The notes below the pieces were generated by a model. The model was not told the DNA's origin and did no database searches. It worked only from the letters and a program-made list of their open reading frames with translations. The position numbers and the translations under genes are program-made. Positions 17,533 through 28,599 of a DNA stretch of 41,415 nt are shown piece after piece. Positions within the stretch are counted from its first letter, which is position 1. Each line of letters opens with the position of its first letter. The stretch lies in contig JAKAPH010000003.1 of assembly GCA_021807265.1 (NCBI GenBank), positions 1 through 41,415 on the forward strand. The letters are read 5' to 3'. The stretch comes from Actinomycetes bacterium (GTDB lineage Bacteria > Actinomycetota > Acidimicrobiia > Acidimicrobiales > RAAP-2).

Positions 17533-19695
17533 CTACCCCTTGGAGGTCGTCGTCGCCTTGGGGACCGTCGTGGTCGTGGTGCCGGGGGTCGTCGTCGAGG
17601 TCGTCGTCGAGGTCGGCAGTGTCAGCTTCGGTGTCATGGACACCGGGCGAATCGGATGGGCGACCAGGTAGTTGAACGCCTGGGCGACCACCGGCGCCGC
17701 CGCGTTGGCGCCGTAGCCACCTTCGCCGATGACACAGACCACGACGTACTTGGGCCGGTTAATGGGCCCGAAGCCGACGAAGAGCGAGTTCGGTTCCATG
17801 CCCGGCGCGTTGGACGCCGTGCCGGTCTTGCCGGCCAGGGGGAACGCGCTGAGCGAGAACGTCGCGTTGTGGTGGAACGCGTAGTAGCCCGTGCCACGCG
17901 GGTTGTTGATGACGCCATAGAGCCCCTGAAGAATGGGTGCGCGGATGGCCGGGGTCAGGTGGACGTGGCCCAGGACCCGCGGCCCGTAGCGCCGGATCAC
18001 TTTGCCCGACGGGCTCAGGATCCCCGCCGCCACCTCGGGCGCGTACCGGGTGCCCCCGTTGGCGAAGGTCGCGTAGGCGTTCGCTAGGGCGATCGGGGTT
18101 AACGCCGTGGCCCCCTGGCCGAAGGCCATCTCGATGTTGTCACCGGTGTACCAGGCGACGTTCGGGAACGCCTTGGGGGCCTGGGCGTGCAGGGCCTTTC
18201 GCACCGCCGGGGAGTCGACCCGGCCGGGCACCTCGTTGGGCAGGTCGATGTTCGTGTACTGGTCCAGGCCGTACTGGTGCGCGACGTTCTGAATCGGCGT
18301 CTGGCCGTACTTGCGCTGGTGCGCCCAGAACAGGTAGCCCAGGTTGTAGAAGTAGTAGTCCGAGGACACCGTGAGCGCCATCGGCAGGTTCACCAGGCCG
18401 TTGCCCGAGGTCTCCGCGTCGTGAAAGACACAGCCGTGCCCGCCCTGCAAACAGCCGGGCACCACGTAGATCCCGGTGTCATTGACCAGGGTGGTCGGCG
18501 AGAAGACGCCGGTCTGCAGTTCCGCGGTCGCGGTGATGAGCTTGAAGGTACTGCCAGGGGTGTAGAGGCCCTGGATCGCATAGTTGTTGAAGGCGCCAAC
18601 CTTCATCAGGCTATTGAAGGTCGATTGGGAGAGCCCGTTCACGAACGAGTTGAGGTTGTAGGACGGGTAGCTCGACATCGCGAGCACCGCACCCGTATTG
18701 GGGGCGAGCACCACCGCCGCGCCGTTGACGGCCTGGGGGAAGCGGTGCGACACGGGGTCGTAGGTCTTGCGGTCGAGCAGGACTTGCTGGGAGAGGTACC
18801 CGTCGAGCGCTCGCTGGAGACCCTCGTCGATGTTGAGCACCACCGAATCGCCATTGGTCGGCGGTGTCGTCTTGGCGGTGGTGAGAATGTTGCCGAAGGC
18901 GTTCACCTCGAGCGTCTGGGAGCCATCGTGACCGCGCAGGTACTGCTCGTAGAACGCCTCGATCCCCGCCTTGCCGATCTGGGAATTCGTCTGGTATCCC
19001 TGATTGGGGTGGGCCGCGATCTCCTTGCCCGTGATCGGGCCGACGTAGCCGAGCACCTGGGAGCCGACGCTGCCCCCGTTGGGGTACGAACGCGTCGACA
19101 CGTTCAAGATGGTCACGCCGGGAAACTCGCTCGGGTGCAGTTTGATGAACTCGACCACCGTCGCGGGTGCGTTCAGCATGATCGGCGCGGGTTGATAGGG
19201 GTCGTACTGCGCGTTGTTGAGCGCCGCGTTGATCAGCTTCACACTGACCCCGGTCAGCGCGGCCAGGGCCCCCTTGACCGACGGGTCCAGTGCCGCCTCG
19301 GCCCGCGAGAGTTGCACCTCGGTGGTCGTGGTGTTGGTCACGAGCGGGCGCCCGTAGCGGTCGAGGATGAGCCCGCGCGCGGCCGGAATGGAGCTCACCC
19401 GCAGCGAATTGGAGTTGACGGTCGCGACCGCGACTCGATAGTCGAGGATCTGCAGGGTGAAGAGTCGATAGACGAGCAGCACGAGCAGCAGCGCGAAGAA
19501 GCCGCCGATGATCCGCCAGCGCCGTTCGGGGCGAGCCTCGATCTCCTCGGGCGACGCGACGAGGTCGCGGATGCCCACCGAGCGCCGGACGTTGATGGAA
19601 CGGCCCCGCCGGCGAAACGGATTCAGCGACTCCCACGGCCGCCAGAGTCGAGAGAACAGTGAGCCCGTGGGCCGCTCACGCCACGATCGCTTCAC
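17533..19695 (-). CDS. mrdA: Penicillin-binding protein 2 (elongasome transpeptidase)
   Basis: TPGSTFKLI (SxxK), SSDYYFYNLG, LAGKTGTAS; downstream of mreBCD; GTG start overlaps mreD stop. Confidence 0.94.
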   Translation of the reverse strand: MKRSWRERPTGSLFSRLWRPWESLNPFRRRGRSINVRRSVGIRDLVASPEEIEARPERRWRIIGGFFALLLVLLVYRLFTLQILDYRVAVATVNSNSLRVSSIPAARGLILDRYGRPLVTNTTTTEVQLSRAEAALDPSVKGALAALTGVSVKLINAALNNAQYDPYQPAPIMLNAPATVVEFIKLHPSEFPGVTILNVSTRSYPNGGSVGSQVLGYVGPITGKEIAAHPNQGYQTNSQIGKAGIEAFYEQYLRGHDGSQTLEVNAFGNILTTAKTTPPTNGDSVVLNIDEGLQRALDGYLSQQVLLDRKTYDPVSHRFPQAVNGAAVVLAPNTGAVLAMSSYPSYNLNSFVNGLSQSTFNSLMKVGAFNNYAIQGLYTPGSTFKLITATAELQTGVFSPTTLVNDTGIYVVPGCLQGGHGCVFHDAETSGNGLVNLPMALTVSSDYYFYNLGYLFWAHQRKYGQTPIQNVAHQYGLDQYTNIDLPNEVPGRVDSPAVRKALHAQAPKAFPNVAWYTGDNIEMAFGQGATALTPIALANAYATFANGGTRYAPEVAAGILSPSGKVIRRYGPRVLGHVHLTPAIRAPILQGLYGVINNPRGTGYYAFHHNATFSLSAFPLAGKTGTASNAPGMEPNSLFVGFGPINRPKYVVVCVIGEGGYGANAAAPVVAQAFNYLVAHPIRPVSMTPKLTLPTSTTTSTTTPGTTTTTVPKATTTSKG

Positions 19696-20204
19696 CCGCG
19701 CGACCGCCCGTCGATCCGCGCGAGCATCTGGGCCAGCCGCGCGCTCGGGCGTGCGAGCAAGAAGAACGCGACCGCGTTCACCTCCATGCTCGCGAGCAGG
19801 CTGCCGCGCCAGAGTCCGAAGTTGAACTCCACGAAGCCGAGGCAGACGTAGAGCAACGGCGCGAGCAGGCCGGCGACGCCGGCGAGTACCGGGGTCACCC
19901 ACCACGCCGCCGAGTCGAGGTCGCCCACCCCCTCGCGGCCGAGCCGCGATGCGATGTAGGCCAGGGCGACCGCGACGACGATCGTGAGGCCGAAGGGCGA
20001 CGCACTGTGGGTGTCAAAGAAGAGCCCCGCCAGCACCGCGCCCCAAACGGCGAGGTACGTCGCGCCGGTCAGCCCGATGGCGAACGGCCACAGCCAGACG
20101 AGCATCACGACGACGCCATCGAAGCGCAAGGCGGAGAAGACCGCGAGCTGCAGGCCGACAATGGTGAGCGTGATGATCGCGACCGGTATCAGGGCGCGCC
20201 TCAC
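19692..20204 (-). CDS. mreD: Rod shape-determining protein MreD
   Basis: Small multi-TM protein between mreC and mrdA. Confidence 0.88.
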   Translation of the reverse strand: MRRALIPVAIITLTIVGLQLAVFSALRFDGVVVMLVWLWPFAIGLTGATYLAVWGAVLAGLFFDTHSASPFGLTIVVAVALAYIASRLGREGVGDLDSAAWWVTPVLAGVAGLLAPLLYVCLGFVEFNFGLWRGSLLASMEVNAVAFFLLARPSARLAQMLARIDGRSRG

Positions 20205-21019
20205 GAAGTTGGCTCCCAGAGCACCACGTCGACGTAGAAGAGGTGTCCAAGGTCCGCGGTTGGCGTCACCGTCACGTTGTAGGTGGTCGCGCCCGGGGTC
20301 AGTTTCACGGTCGACACCCGTGCGACGGGCAGCCCGGGCGGGTACAGACCGCCGCTCAACCCGTCGGTCGTGAGAATCGTGCCGGTCGGCAGCGACGCCT
20401 TGAGGTCGACCGCCGTCGCGGACAGCGCGTTGTTGACGCCGCCGCCGCTGATGACAATCGACTGGTGCCCCTTGCCGAAGGTGACGCCCACGGACGATGA
20501 GACGTCGGTGATTAAGCGAATGGTGGCGCCCCGTGGCGTCGTCGAGATCACCGATCCGACCAGACCACCGTTGGCCACGACGGGCATGCCGGCGAGAATG
20601 CCGCTGTCTCGACCCTTGGAGATGTCGAACGTGGCCGAGAAGTTCGTCGGCGAGATGCTGACGACCTGGGCCGCGACCGTCGGGAGCGACCCGATGAAGG
20701 GCACGTGGAGCTGCGACGTGAGCTGTTCCAGCTGACGCTGCAGTGCCCAGGTCTCGTCAGCCTTGAGCTGCGCCCGACCAAGCTCGTAGCGCAGTCGCTC
20801 GTTCTGCGCGACGACGTCGCTGTAGTTGATCGCACCGGCGAAGAGGTGGCCGATCGGCCGCGCCACGACGTCGATCGTCCAGCTGAAGGGCGTGATCACG
20901 AGATTCGCCACGCTGCGCAGCCCCGAGATGATCCCGACGGTCATGTACAGCAGCGTGACCACAATCAGCGTGCTGACCCCCAGGGTCCACGCGCGTCTCC
21001 TCGACCGGTCGGTGACCAC
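20201..21019 (-). CDS. mreC: Rod shape-determining protein MreC
   Basis: N-terminal TM, coiled coil, beta domain (FDISKGRDSGILAGMPVVANGGLVGSVIS). Confidence 0.94.
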   Translation of the reverse strand: MVTDRSRRRAWTLGVSTLIVVTLLYMTVGIISGLRSVANLVITPFSWTIDVVARPIGHLFAGAINYSDVVAQNERLRYELGRAQLKADETWALQRQLEQLTSQLHVPFIGSLPTVAAQVVSISPTNFSATFDISKGRDSGILAGMPVVANGGLVGSVISTTPRGATIRLITDVSSSVGVTFGKGHQSIVISGGGVNNALSATAVDLKASLPTGTILTTDGLSGGLYPPGLPVARVSTVKLTPGATTYNVTVTPTADLGHLFYVDVVLWEPTS

Positions 21020-21022
21020 GCG

Positions 21023-22054
21023 TTAACGCGACGGGCTGGACTTCAACATGCGAGAGAACGTCTCGAGCTCTTCGAGGCACATCCCACTGCCGAGGGCCAC
21101 GCAGTTCAACGGATCATTCGCCACGATGATCGGCATGTTCGTTTCGACTTCGAGACGCTGAGCGATCCCGTTCAAGAGGGCCCCGCCACCGGTGAGGACG
21201 ATGCCCTGCTCCATCAGGTCCGACGCCAGTTCGGGCGGCGTGCGGTCAAGGGTCACCTTGACGGCGTCCACGATGGCCTGAACCGGCTCTTCGATCGCCT
21301 GGCGAATCTGTTCGGTCGAGATCACCACCGTCTTGGGCAGCCCCGTGACGAGGTCGCGCCCGCGGATCTCCGCGCGCAGTTCCTGCTCCAACGGGTACGC
21401 CGAGCCCAACTGGATCTTGATCTCTTCCGCCGTCCGCTCACCGAGCGCAAGCTGGAACTCCTTCTTCACGAAGGCGACGAGCGCTTCGTCGAGTTCGTCG
21501 CCGCCGACGCGGATCGACTGGCTCGTGACAATACCGCCGAGCGAGATGACAGCCACTTCGGTCGTGCCTCCGCCAATGTCGACGACCATGTTGCCGCTCG
21601 GCTCGTGGATCGGCAGGCCGGCACCGATGGCCGCAGCCATCGGCTCTTCGATGATGTACGCCTTGCGCGCGCCCGCGAACTCGGCCGCCTCCATCACGGC
21701 GCGCTGCTCGACACCGGTGATGCCCGAGGGCACGCAGATCACCATGCGCGGTTTGGCGAAGCGCCGCTGATGGACGCGGTGGATGAAGTACCGCAGCATC
21801 TTCTCGCAGATCTCGAAGTCGGCGATGACGCCGTCCTTCAGCGGACGGATCGCCTGGATGTTGCTCGGCGTTCGCCCGATCATGCGCTTGGCCTCGGCGC
21901 CAACGGCGAGCGGCTTGCCGTCCTTCACGTCAACCGCCACCACCGACGGCTCGTTCAGAATAATGCCGCGTCCGCGCACGTAGACGAGGGTGTTGGCCGT
22001 ACCCAGGTCCACCGCCATATCGCGGCCCAGGAGCGAAAATCGGTTATCAACCAT
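21023..22054 (-). CDS. mreB: Rod shape-determining protein MreB
   Basis: [45 protein letters not shown]. Confidence 0.98.
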   Translation of the reverse strand: MVDNRFSLLGRDMAVDLGTANTLVYVRGRGIILNEPSVVAVDVKDGKPLAVGAEAKRMIGRTPSNIQAIRPLKDGVIADFEICEKMLRYFIHRVHQRRFAKPRMVICVPSGITGVEQRAVMEAAEFAGARKAYIIEEPMAAAIGAGLPIHEPSGNMVVDIGGGTTEVAVISLGGIVTSQSIRVGGDELDEALVAFVKKEFQLALGERTAEEIKIQLGSAYPLEQELRAEIRGRDLVTGLPKTVVISTEQIRQAIEEPVQAIVDAVKVTLDRTPPELASDLMEQGIVLTGGGALLNGIAQRLEVETNMPIIVANDPLNCVALGSGMCLEELETFSRMLKSSPSR

Positions 22055-22133
22055 AAAGACCCTTTATCGAGGCCGCCGACGCTTCCTCACGGTGCAAGGC
22101 TAGGGCAAGAACGCGGTCACCGACCAACCGTGT

Positions 22134-22547
22134 CTAGGAATCCAGGTGAGGGAAGAAAATCGCGATCTCGCGCCCGGCCGATTCGGCCGAGTCCGAGCCG
22201 TGGATCAAGTTCTGGGCCATCACCGTCGCGAGGTCGCCCCGTATGGTTCCGGGCGCTGACTCGAGCGGGTTGGTGGTGCCCATCATGGTGCGCACCACCT
22301 TCCAGGTGTCCGCCGGCCCTTCCACGACGACCACCATCACCGGGCCGCTCGTGATGAACCGGACCAGGTTGTCGTAGTAGTCCCGCCCCAGGTGTTCGGC
22401 GTAGTGGCGCGCCGCCGTCGCCTCGTCGAGCGTTCGAAACTCGGCGGCTACGAAGTGCAGGCCCTTGCGCTCCAGTCGCCCGAGGATCTCGCCGACCAGC
22501 CCCCGCTGCACGCCGTCGGGCTTGATGATGACCAGGGTCCGATTCAC
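22134..22547 (-). CDS. ndk: Nucleoside diphosphate kinase
   Basis: RTLVIIKPDGVQRGLVGEI, NLIHGSDSAESAGREIAIFF; GTG 22547 (MNRTLVIIK) preferred over TTG 22556. Confidence 0.97.
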   Translation of the reverse strand: MNRTLVIIKPDGVQRGLVGEILGRLERKGLHFVAAEFRTLDEATAARHYAEHLGRDYYDNLVRFITSGPVMVVVVEGPADTWKVVRTMMGTTNPLESAPGTIRGDLATVMAQNLIHGSDSAESAGREIAIFFPHLDS

Positions 22548-22567
22548 AACGGACAAATCTAACAGTC

Positions 22568-23896
22568 TCAGCGCAGATGCCGAGACGGCAGGTGCAGGAT
22601 CTCACCGCGAACTTCGGCGATGACGTAGAGGCTGCCGGTCACGACGATGAGGTCGTCGTCGGTCGAGCGCTCGCGCGCGTGCGCCAGGGCCGCGATGCTC
22701 GAGCCGTGCTCGACGGCGACGCCCCCGAGGCGACGAATCGCCGCCGCCACGGTGCCCGCGTCCACGGCGCGCGGCGACTGGGGCGCGCAGCAGTGGAACT
22801 CGGTGAACCCGGCCGCCACCAGTGGCGCGACCATGTCGTCGATGTTGCGACCCGTGAGCATGCCGACCACGCACCGTCGCTCGCCCTCGACGTGAAAAGC
22901 GCCGTCGAGCGTGGCGACGAGCGCCGCGATGCCCGCGGGATTGTGCGCGCCGTCGATCACCACCATGGGTCGATGCGCCACGACTTCCATCCGTCCGGGC
23001 ACGCGAGCCTTGCTCAGCGTCGCGCGCACGACCTCGTCGCCGAGCGACCGGCCGAGGAAGGCTTCGGCGGCGACGATGGCGGTGGTCGCGTTGATTCCCT
23101 GATGAATGCCGTGAAGTGACACCACGATCTCGTCGTAGCGCGAGTAGGGCGTTCGCAAGGTCAGCAGTCGGCCGCCAACCGCGAGGTCGTTGCGCTCCAG
23201 GTCGAAACTGTCGCCGAGGAACCACGGCGTCGCACCGAGCAGATCCACGCGTTGCTGGGCGATCTCGACCACGATGGCGTTGGTGGTGGCGACGATGGCG
23301 ACGGCGTCGGTGCGGAAGATGCCGACCTTGTCACGAGCGATGTCACCGATCGTCGGTCCGAGGACGGCGGTGTGGTCGAGGTCCACGTTGGTCAACACCG
23401 TGACGTCGCCGTCGATGACGTTGGTCGAATCCCAGGTGCCCCCGAGCCCCACTTCGACCACGGCGACGTCCACCCCCTCGTCAGAAAAGTGCAAGAAGGC
23501 GGCGACGGTGAGCAGCTCGAAACGGGTGAGCGCGATGCCCGTCACCGACTCCACGTCGGCCAGTCGGCCGAAGAGCTCGCGGAACACGTCGTCGTCAATG
23601 GCCTCGCCGTTCACCGCGATGCGTTCGTTGACCGCGTGCAGGTCGGGGCTGGTAAAGGTGCCCACGCGCAGTCCCGTCGCGCGCAGGAGTTCACTCGTCA
23701 TCGTCGTGGTCGAGCCCTTGCCGTTGGTTCCGGTGATGTGGATCGACGGGAAGTCGTGGTGCGGGTCAGCCAGCATGGCCAACGTCTCGACGATCGGCTG
23801 CAGGGTCGGCGGCGACTGGCGGTTGGGCGACACTCGTTCGAAGTCGACGTGAGACTCGAGCCAGCCCAACGCCTGGGCGTATGTTTCAAATCGCAC
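22568..23896 (-). CDS. folC: Folylpolyglutamate/dihydrofolate synthase
   Basis: ITGTNGKGSTTTMTSELLRATGLRVGTFTSPDLHAVNERI, DGAHNPAG. Confidence 0.95.
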   Translation of the reverse strand: MRFETYAQALGWLESHVDFERVSPNRQSPPTLQPIVETLAMLADPHHDFPSIHITGTNGKGSTTTMTSELLRATGLRVGTFTSPDLHAVNERIAVNGEAIDDDVFRELFGRLADVESVTGIALTRFELLTVAAFLHFSDEGVDVAVVEVGLGGTWDSTNVIDGDVTVLTNVDLDHTAVLGPTIGDIARDKVGIFRTDAVAIVATTNAIVVEIAQQRVDLLGATPWFLGDSFDLERNDLAVGGRLLTLRTPYSRYDEIVVSLHGIHQGINATTAIVAAEAFLGRSLGDEVVRATLSKARVPGRMEVVAHRPMVVIDGAHNPAGIAALVATLDGAFHVEGERRCVVGMLTGRNIDDMVAPLVAAGFTEFHCCAPQSPRAVDAGTVAAAIRRLGGVAVEHGSSIAALAHARERSTDDDLIVVTGSLYVIAEVRGEILHLPSRHLR

Positions 23897-23899
23897 GGT

Positions 23900-25156
<1,257 letters not shown>

Positions 25157-25219
25157 AAGCACCCTCCGACACGACCTGACCCACCCATCCTAGGATGCGA
25201 AGTCCCAAAAACTCGGAAC

Positions 25220-25828
25220 CTACGAACGGGGGCTGATTACCTCGTCAATGAGGCCGTATTCCACGGCCTCATCCGCACCGATGATGAAGTCACGGTCGGT
25301 GTCCTTGGTGATCCGCTCGACCGACTGACCGGTGTCGTTGGCCAGCATGAGGTTCAGCATGTCCTTCATGCGCAGGATCTCGCGCGCCTGAATCTCGATG
25401 TCCGACGCCTGGCCGCCAACGCCACCCCAGGGCTGGTGCAGCAGCACGCGAGCGTGCGGCAGTGCGTAGCGCTTGCCCTTCGCTCCGGCCCCGAGTAGGA
25501 CCGCCGCCGCCGAGGCCGCCTGGCCGAAGCAGAAGGTCGACACGTCAGCCTTGATGTACTTCATCGTGTCGTAGATGGCGAGCAGCCCGGTGATGTCGCC
25601 GCCGGGTGAGTTGATGTAGAGGTTGATGTCCTTCTCGGGGTCCTCAGACTCCAGGAACAACATCTGGGCACAGATCAAGTTCGCCACGGTGTCGTCGATC
25701 GGCGTGCCGAGGAAGATGATCCGTTCGCGCAGCAGTCGGCTGTAGAGGTCATAGGCCCGTTCACCACGGTTCGACGACTCGACGACGGTGGGAACCAGGT
25801 AGTTCTGAGCTCGGAAGTGTTCGTTCAC
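25220..25828 (-). CDS. clpP: ATP-dependent Clp protease proteolytic subunit
   Basis: [14 protein letters not shown] (catalytic Ser), [26 protein letters not shown] (catalytic His), KDTDRD. Confidence 0.98.
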   Translation of the reverse strand: MNEHFRAQNYLVPTVVESSNRGERAYDLYSRLLRERIIFLGTPIDDTVANLICAQMLFLESEDPEKDINLYINSPGGDITGLLAIYDTMKYIKADVSTFCFGQAASAAAVLLGAGAKGKRYALPHARVLLHQPWGGVGGQASDIEIQAREILRMKDMLNLMLANDTGQSVERITKDTDRDFIIGADEAVEYGLIDEVISPRS

Positions 25829-25837
25829 GGCTATACC

Positions 25838-27172
25838 TTAAGCGTCCATTTCGAGTGACTGATCGACGCTCAAGAGCGCCGGGTCGATGACCAGACCGTC
25901 GGGGTCCACGTACGTGACGTTCTCGGTGAGCCAGCGCGACGCCTTCATCTTGGCGACTTCCGCGGTGAAGGCTACGGTCCGGCCGGTGTCACGCAGATTG
26001 GCGCGCAGCACGTCGGGCTCGACGGACATCGCCTCGGCGGTCTTCACGAGCTCCTCGTCGACCTCCTCATCGGTCGGCTCGAGGTTCTCGGCGCGTACGA
26101 GCGCGCGAAGCGCCAGGTCGATTCGAACCGCGCGCGCCGCGTCGGCCCGCAGCGACTCGAGCAGGGCGTCAGGGGTCTGGTTAGTCACCTGCAGGAACAT
26201 CTCGAGACTCAGCTTCTGCTCCCCCAGACGATGGCCGAGGTCGTGCAGCCGCTCGTTCGTCTCGCTGGACACGAGGACGTCGGGCGCGACGTCCTCGGCC
26301 ACGAGGTCCCCCAGCGCCACCAGGACGGCGTCGCGCTGGGCGAATTGGGCCTCCATCACCTTGCGCTTGCGCATCTGATCGACGAGCTGGTCGCGCATGT
26401 CGGCGACCGTCGGCCACTCGGTGTTCTCGGCCACCCACTCGTCGGTCAACTCGGGCAAGACCCGCTCCTTGACCTGCTTGAGCTTCATGGCGTAGGTGAC
26501 GGTCCCGCCACCTTGCACACTGCCGTTCACCGTCAGGTTCTCGCCGGCGCGAAGTCCCAGGATGAGTTCGTCGACACTCTCGGTGATCGCGCCCGATCCC
26601 ACGGTGTACATGTAGTCGCTCATCTCGAGCGGCTCGGACTCCTCGCCGACCTGGGTCGCCGTCACGTCCATCGTGACCAGGTCACCGGTGACGATCGGAC
26701 GGTCCACGTCGTTGAGTGTCGCGTCGGTCTCGCGGTAGCGGTCGATCTGCGCATCCACCTCGGCGTCGGTGACCTGCGGCGAGGGCAGCGTCACGCGAAG
26801 CCCACGGTGGCCGCTAATCGTGATCTCCGGGCGCACTTCGACGTTCGCCTCGAACACCAGGAGTCCCTCGAGCTCGCCGCTCGTGACCGTGATGTCGGGC
26901 TCGCCGATCGGGTCGACCGCGGTGTCGGCGATGGCGCGCGCGTAGAAATCGGGCATCGACTCACGAATCGCCTCGCCGCGCAGCACGTCGGCGCCGCCGA
27001 TGTGGGCGATCAGCACGTTCTTGGGGACCTTGCCCTTGCGGAATCCCTTGACCGACACCTGTTTGGAGAGCGTCTGGGCGGCCTTGTCGATCGCGCCGGT
27101 CATCTCGGCGTCGTCGAGCTCGACGACCAGCTTCACGTGGTTGTTTTCGAGGTTGGAAACGGTTGCGCGCAT
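25838..27172 (-). CDS. tig: Trigger factor
   Basis: N-terminal ribosome-binding region with GFRKGKVPKNVL; followed by clpP-clpX. Confidence 0.95.
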   Translation of the reverse strand: MRATVSNLENNHVKLVVELDDAEMTGAIDKAAQTLSKQVSVKGFRKGKVPKNVLIAHIGGADVLRGEAIRESMPDFYARAIADTAVDPIGEPDITVTSGELEGLLVFEANVEVRPEITISGHRGLRVTLPSPQVTDAEVDAQIDRYRETDATLNDVDRPIVTGDLVTMDVTATQVGEESEPLEMSDYMYTVGSGAITESVDELILGLRAGENLTVNGSVQGGGTVTYAMKLKQVKERVLPELTDEWVAENTEWPTVADMRDQLVDQMRKRKVMEAQFAQRDAVLVALGDLVAEDVAPDVLVSSETNERLHDLGHRLGEQKLSLEMFLQVTNQTPDALLESLRADAARAVRIDLALRALVRAENLEPTDEEVDEELVKTAEAMSVEPDVLRANLRDTGRTVAFTAEVAKMKASRWLTENVTYVDPDGLVIDPALLSVDQSLEMDA

Positions 27173-27206
27173 AGGAGATGCCAGCCTACCGGTTGCCAGG
27201 CGTGGC

Positions 27207-28019
27207 CTAGATCATCACGCGCATGCCGTCGGCGAACCGGCGCGCGGCAGCCCGGTCGCCTTCGACGTACGTGGCCGACGCGCCTAAGAACGCGTCAGCG
27301 CTGATCCGGCCGGCCGCCAGTCGCCAAAAGAGGGCGACGGGCGTGCTGATCACCGTCGTCGGGGGCACGGTCAACTCGGCCACCGGGTTGCAGCGCCCGT
27401 CGGTCATCGCCACCATGACCGTGCGTCCCACCCGCCCGCTCAGGTTGAGCTGCATCGTGAACCCGTCGGGCGCCTGCATCCGCTTGCCGATCACGTACGG
27501 GATCGCCGCTTCGAACCGATTCACCACGATCTCTTCACCCGGCCCGTGATCGTCCGCGGGCTCAAGCAGGGCGTCGCGGATGTCTTGGAGGTGAATCCAA
27601 CTGTCGACGACGCGTGTCTCCTGGAACCGGTGGTAGGGCCGATCGCCCTCGGGGCTCCAGCCGACGCGATCCCAGTCGTCATCGCTCAGCGCCCGCAGCC
27701 GAGCGATCGACCGTGCGGCGACGGCCATGAATCGGTCCAGGACCTCGATCCCCGGCTGGCCACGTCCGGCTTCGACAAAGGCCTCGTTCATGCGCCCGAT
27801 CTCGTTCTTGACGTAGTCGGGGTAGTTGTCGTCGTGCTCGGGCGGCGCCTCGCCCTCGAGCAGCAGTTCAAAGCCGAGCAGGTGGCTCAAGACGTCGCGC
27901 ACGCTCCAGCCCGGGCACGGCGTCATCGCGTCGTACGCCGCCGGTGGTTGCGGGCGAACGACGTCGTCGATCGACCGCCACGTCTGGTCAAGGGCGTCGA
28001 CAATCCACTCGTAGGCCAT
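27207..28019 (-). CDS. Maleylpyruvate isomerase-like/DinB-like metal-binding domain protein
   Basis: TPCPGWSVRDVLSHLLGFELLL motif, VVDSWIHLQDIRDAL; SD GAGG before ATG 28019. Confidence 0.75.
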   Translation of the reverse strand: MAYEWIVDALDQTWRSIDDVVRPQPPAAYDAMTPCPGWSVRDVLSHLLGFELLLEGEAPPEHDDNYPDYVKNEIGRMNEAFVEAGRGQPGIEVLDRFMAVAARSIARLRALSDDDWDRVGWSPEGDRPYHRFQETRVVDSWIHLQDIRDALLEPADDHGPGEEIVVNRFEAAIPYVIGKRMQAPDGFTMQLNLSGRVGRTVMVAMTDGRCNPVAELTVPPTTVISTPVALFWRLAAGRISADAFLGASATYVEGDRAAARRFADGMRVMI

Positions 28020-28149
28020 GGTGACCTCGCTTTCTCGACTCAACCATAGACAGTGCCTCGCCATACGACGACGGTGCACCGCGTCTCGCCGTCACCCCGC
28101 CCGCGTGCCTTGGGACCCGCGCATCGCCAGATGTGCCACGATGGTGCGA

Positions 28150-28227
28150 CGGGAAGTAGCGCAGCTTGGTTAGCGCGCCTGGTTTGGGACCAGGAGGCCG
28201 CGGGTTCAAATCCCGCCTTCCCGACCA
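28150..28227 (+). tRNA. tRNA-Pro(UGG), CCA encoded
   Basis: CGGGAAG...CTTCCCG acceptor; CCTGG-TTTGGGA-CCAGG anticodon arm; GGTTCAAATCC T-arm. Confidence 0.95.
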
Positions 28228-28244
28228 GTGCGCAGCGGTCCTCG

Positions 28245-28318
28245 TGCCCCCGGCAGGAGTCGAACCCGCAACCTGACGGGTAGAAACCGTCTGCTCTATC
28301 CAGTTGAGCTACAGGGGC
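28245..28318 (-). tRNA. tRNA-Arg(UCU), CCA not encoded
   Basis: GCCCCTG/CGGGGGC acceptor, GACGG-TTTCTAC-CCGTC anticodon arm, GGTTCGACTCC T-arm. Confidence 0.94.
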
Positions 28319-28400
28319 GTACTCGAAGCGTACTGAAGGAACCCACGCCACCGGCGGCACGAAGGCCGACTCGGGCCCTGTGCCATACTGGTTGGACTTG

Positions 28401-28477
28401 GTGGGCGTAGCTCAGTTGGTTAGAGCGCCAGGTTGTGGTCCTGGAGGTCGCGGGTTCGACCCCCGTCGCTCACCCCA
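28401..28477 (+). tRNA. tRNA-His(GUG), CCA encoded
   Basis: CCAGG-TTGTGGT-CCTGG anticodon arm; G at 28400 is positioned as G-1 opposite C73. Confidence 0.95.
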
Positions 28478-28599
28478 AGTTGTCTGGTCCACCCCACGGG
28501 GGCCGGGTGCCCGTTCGCGCGCGGCGCGCCGTTCGGCGCGTCGACCGGCCCGTGTAGATTCTCCCTGAAGGCCCGAATTCTGGGCCATAGGGGGGATTC

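Noticed and set aside
18187-19662. 491-aa ORF antisense to PBP2
   Set aside because: Antisense codon-bias ORF without recognisable domains
20705-22354. 549-aa ORF antisense to mreC/mreB/ndk
   Set aside because: Crosses three well-supported genes on the opposite strand; low-complexity shadow frame
25187-25196. ATCCTAGGAT palindrome upstream of clpX as an operator
   Set aside because: Single 10-bp palindrome, could simply contain a -10 (TAGGAT); insufficient support
28150-28477. Genomic island inserted at the tRNA cluster
   Set aside because: No integrase, transposase, direct repeats or obvious compositional shift; neighbours are ordinary metabolic genes
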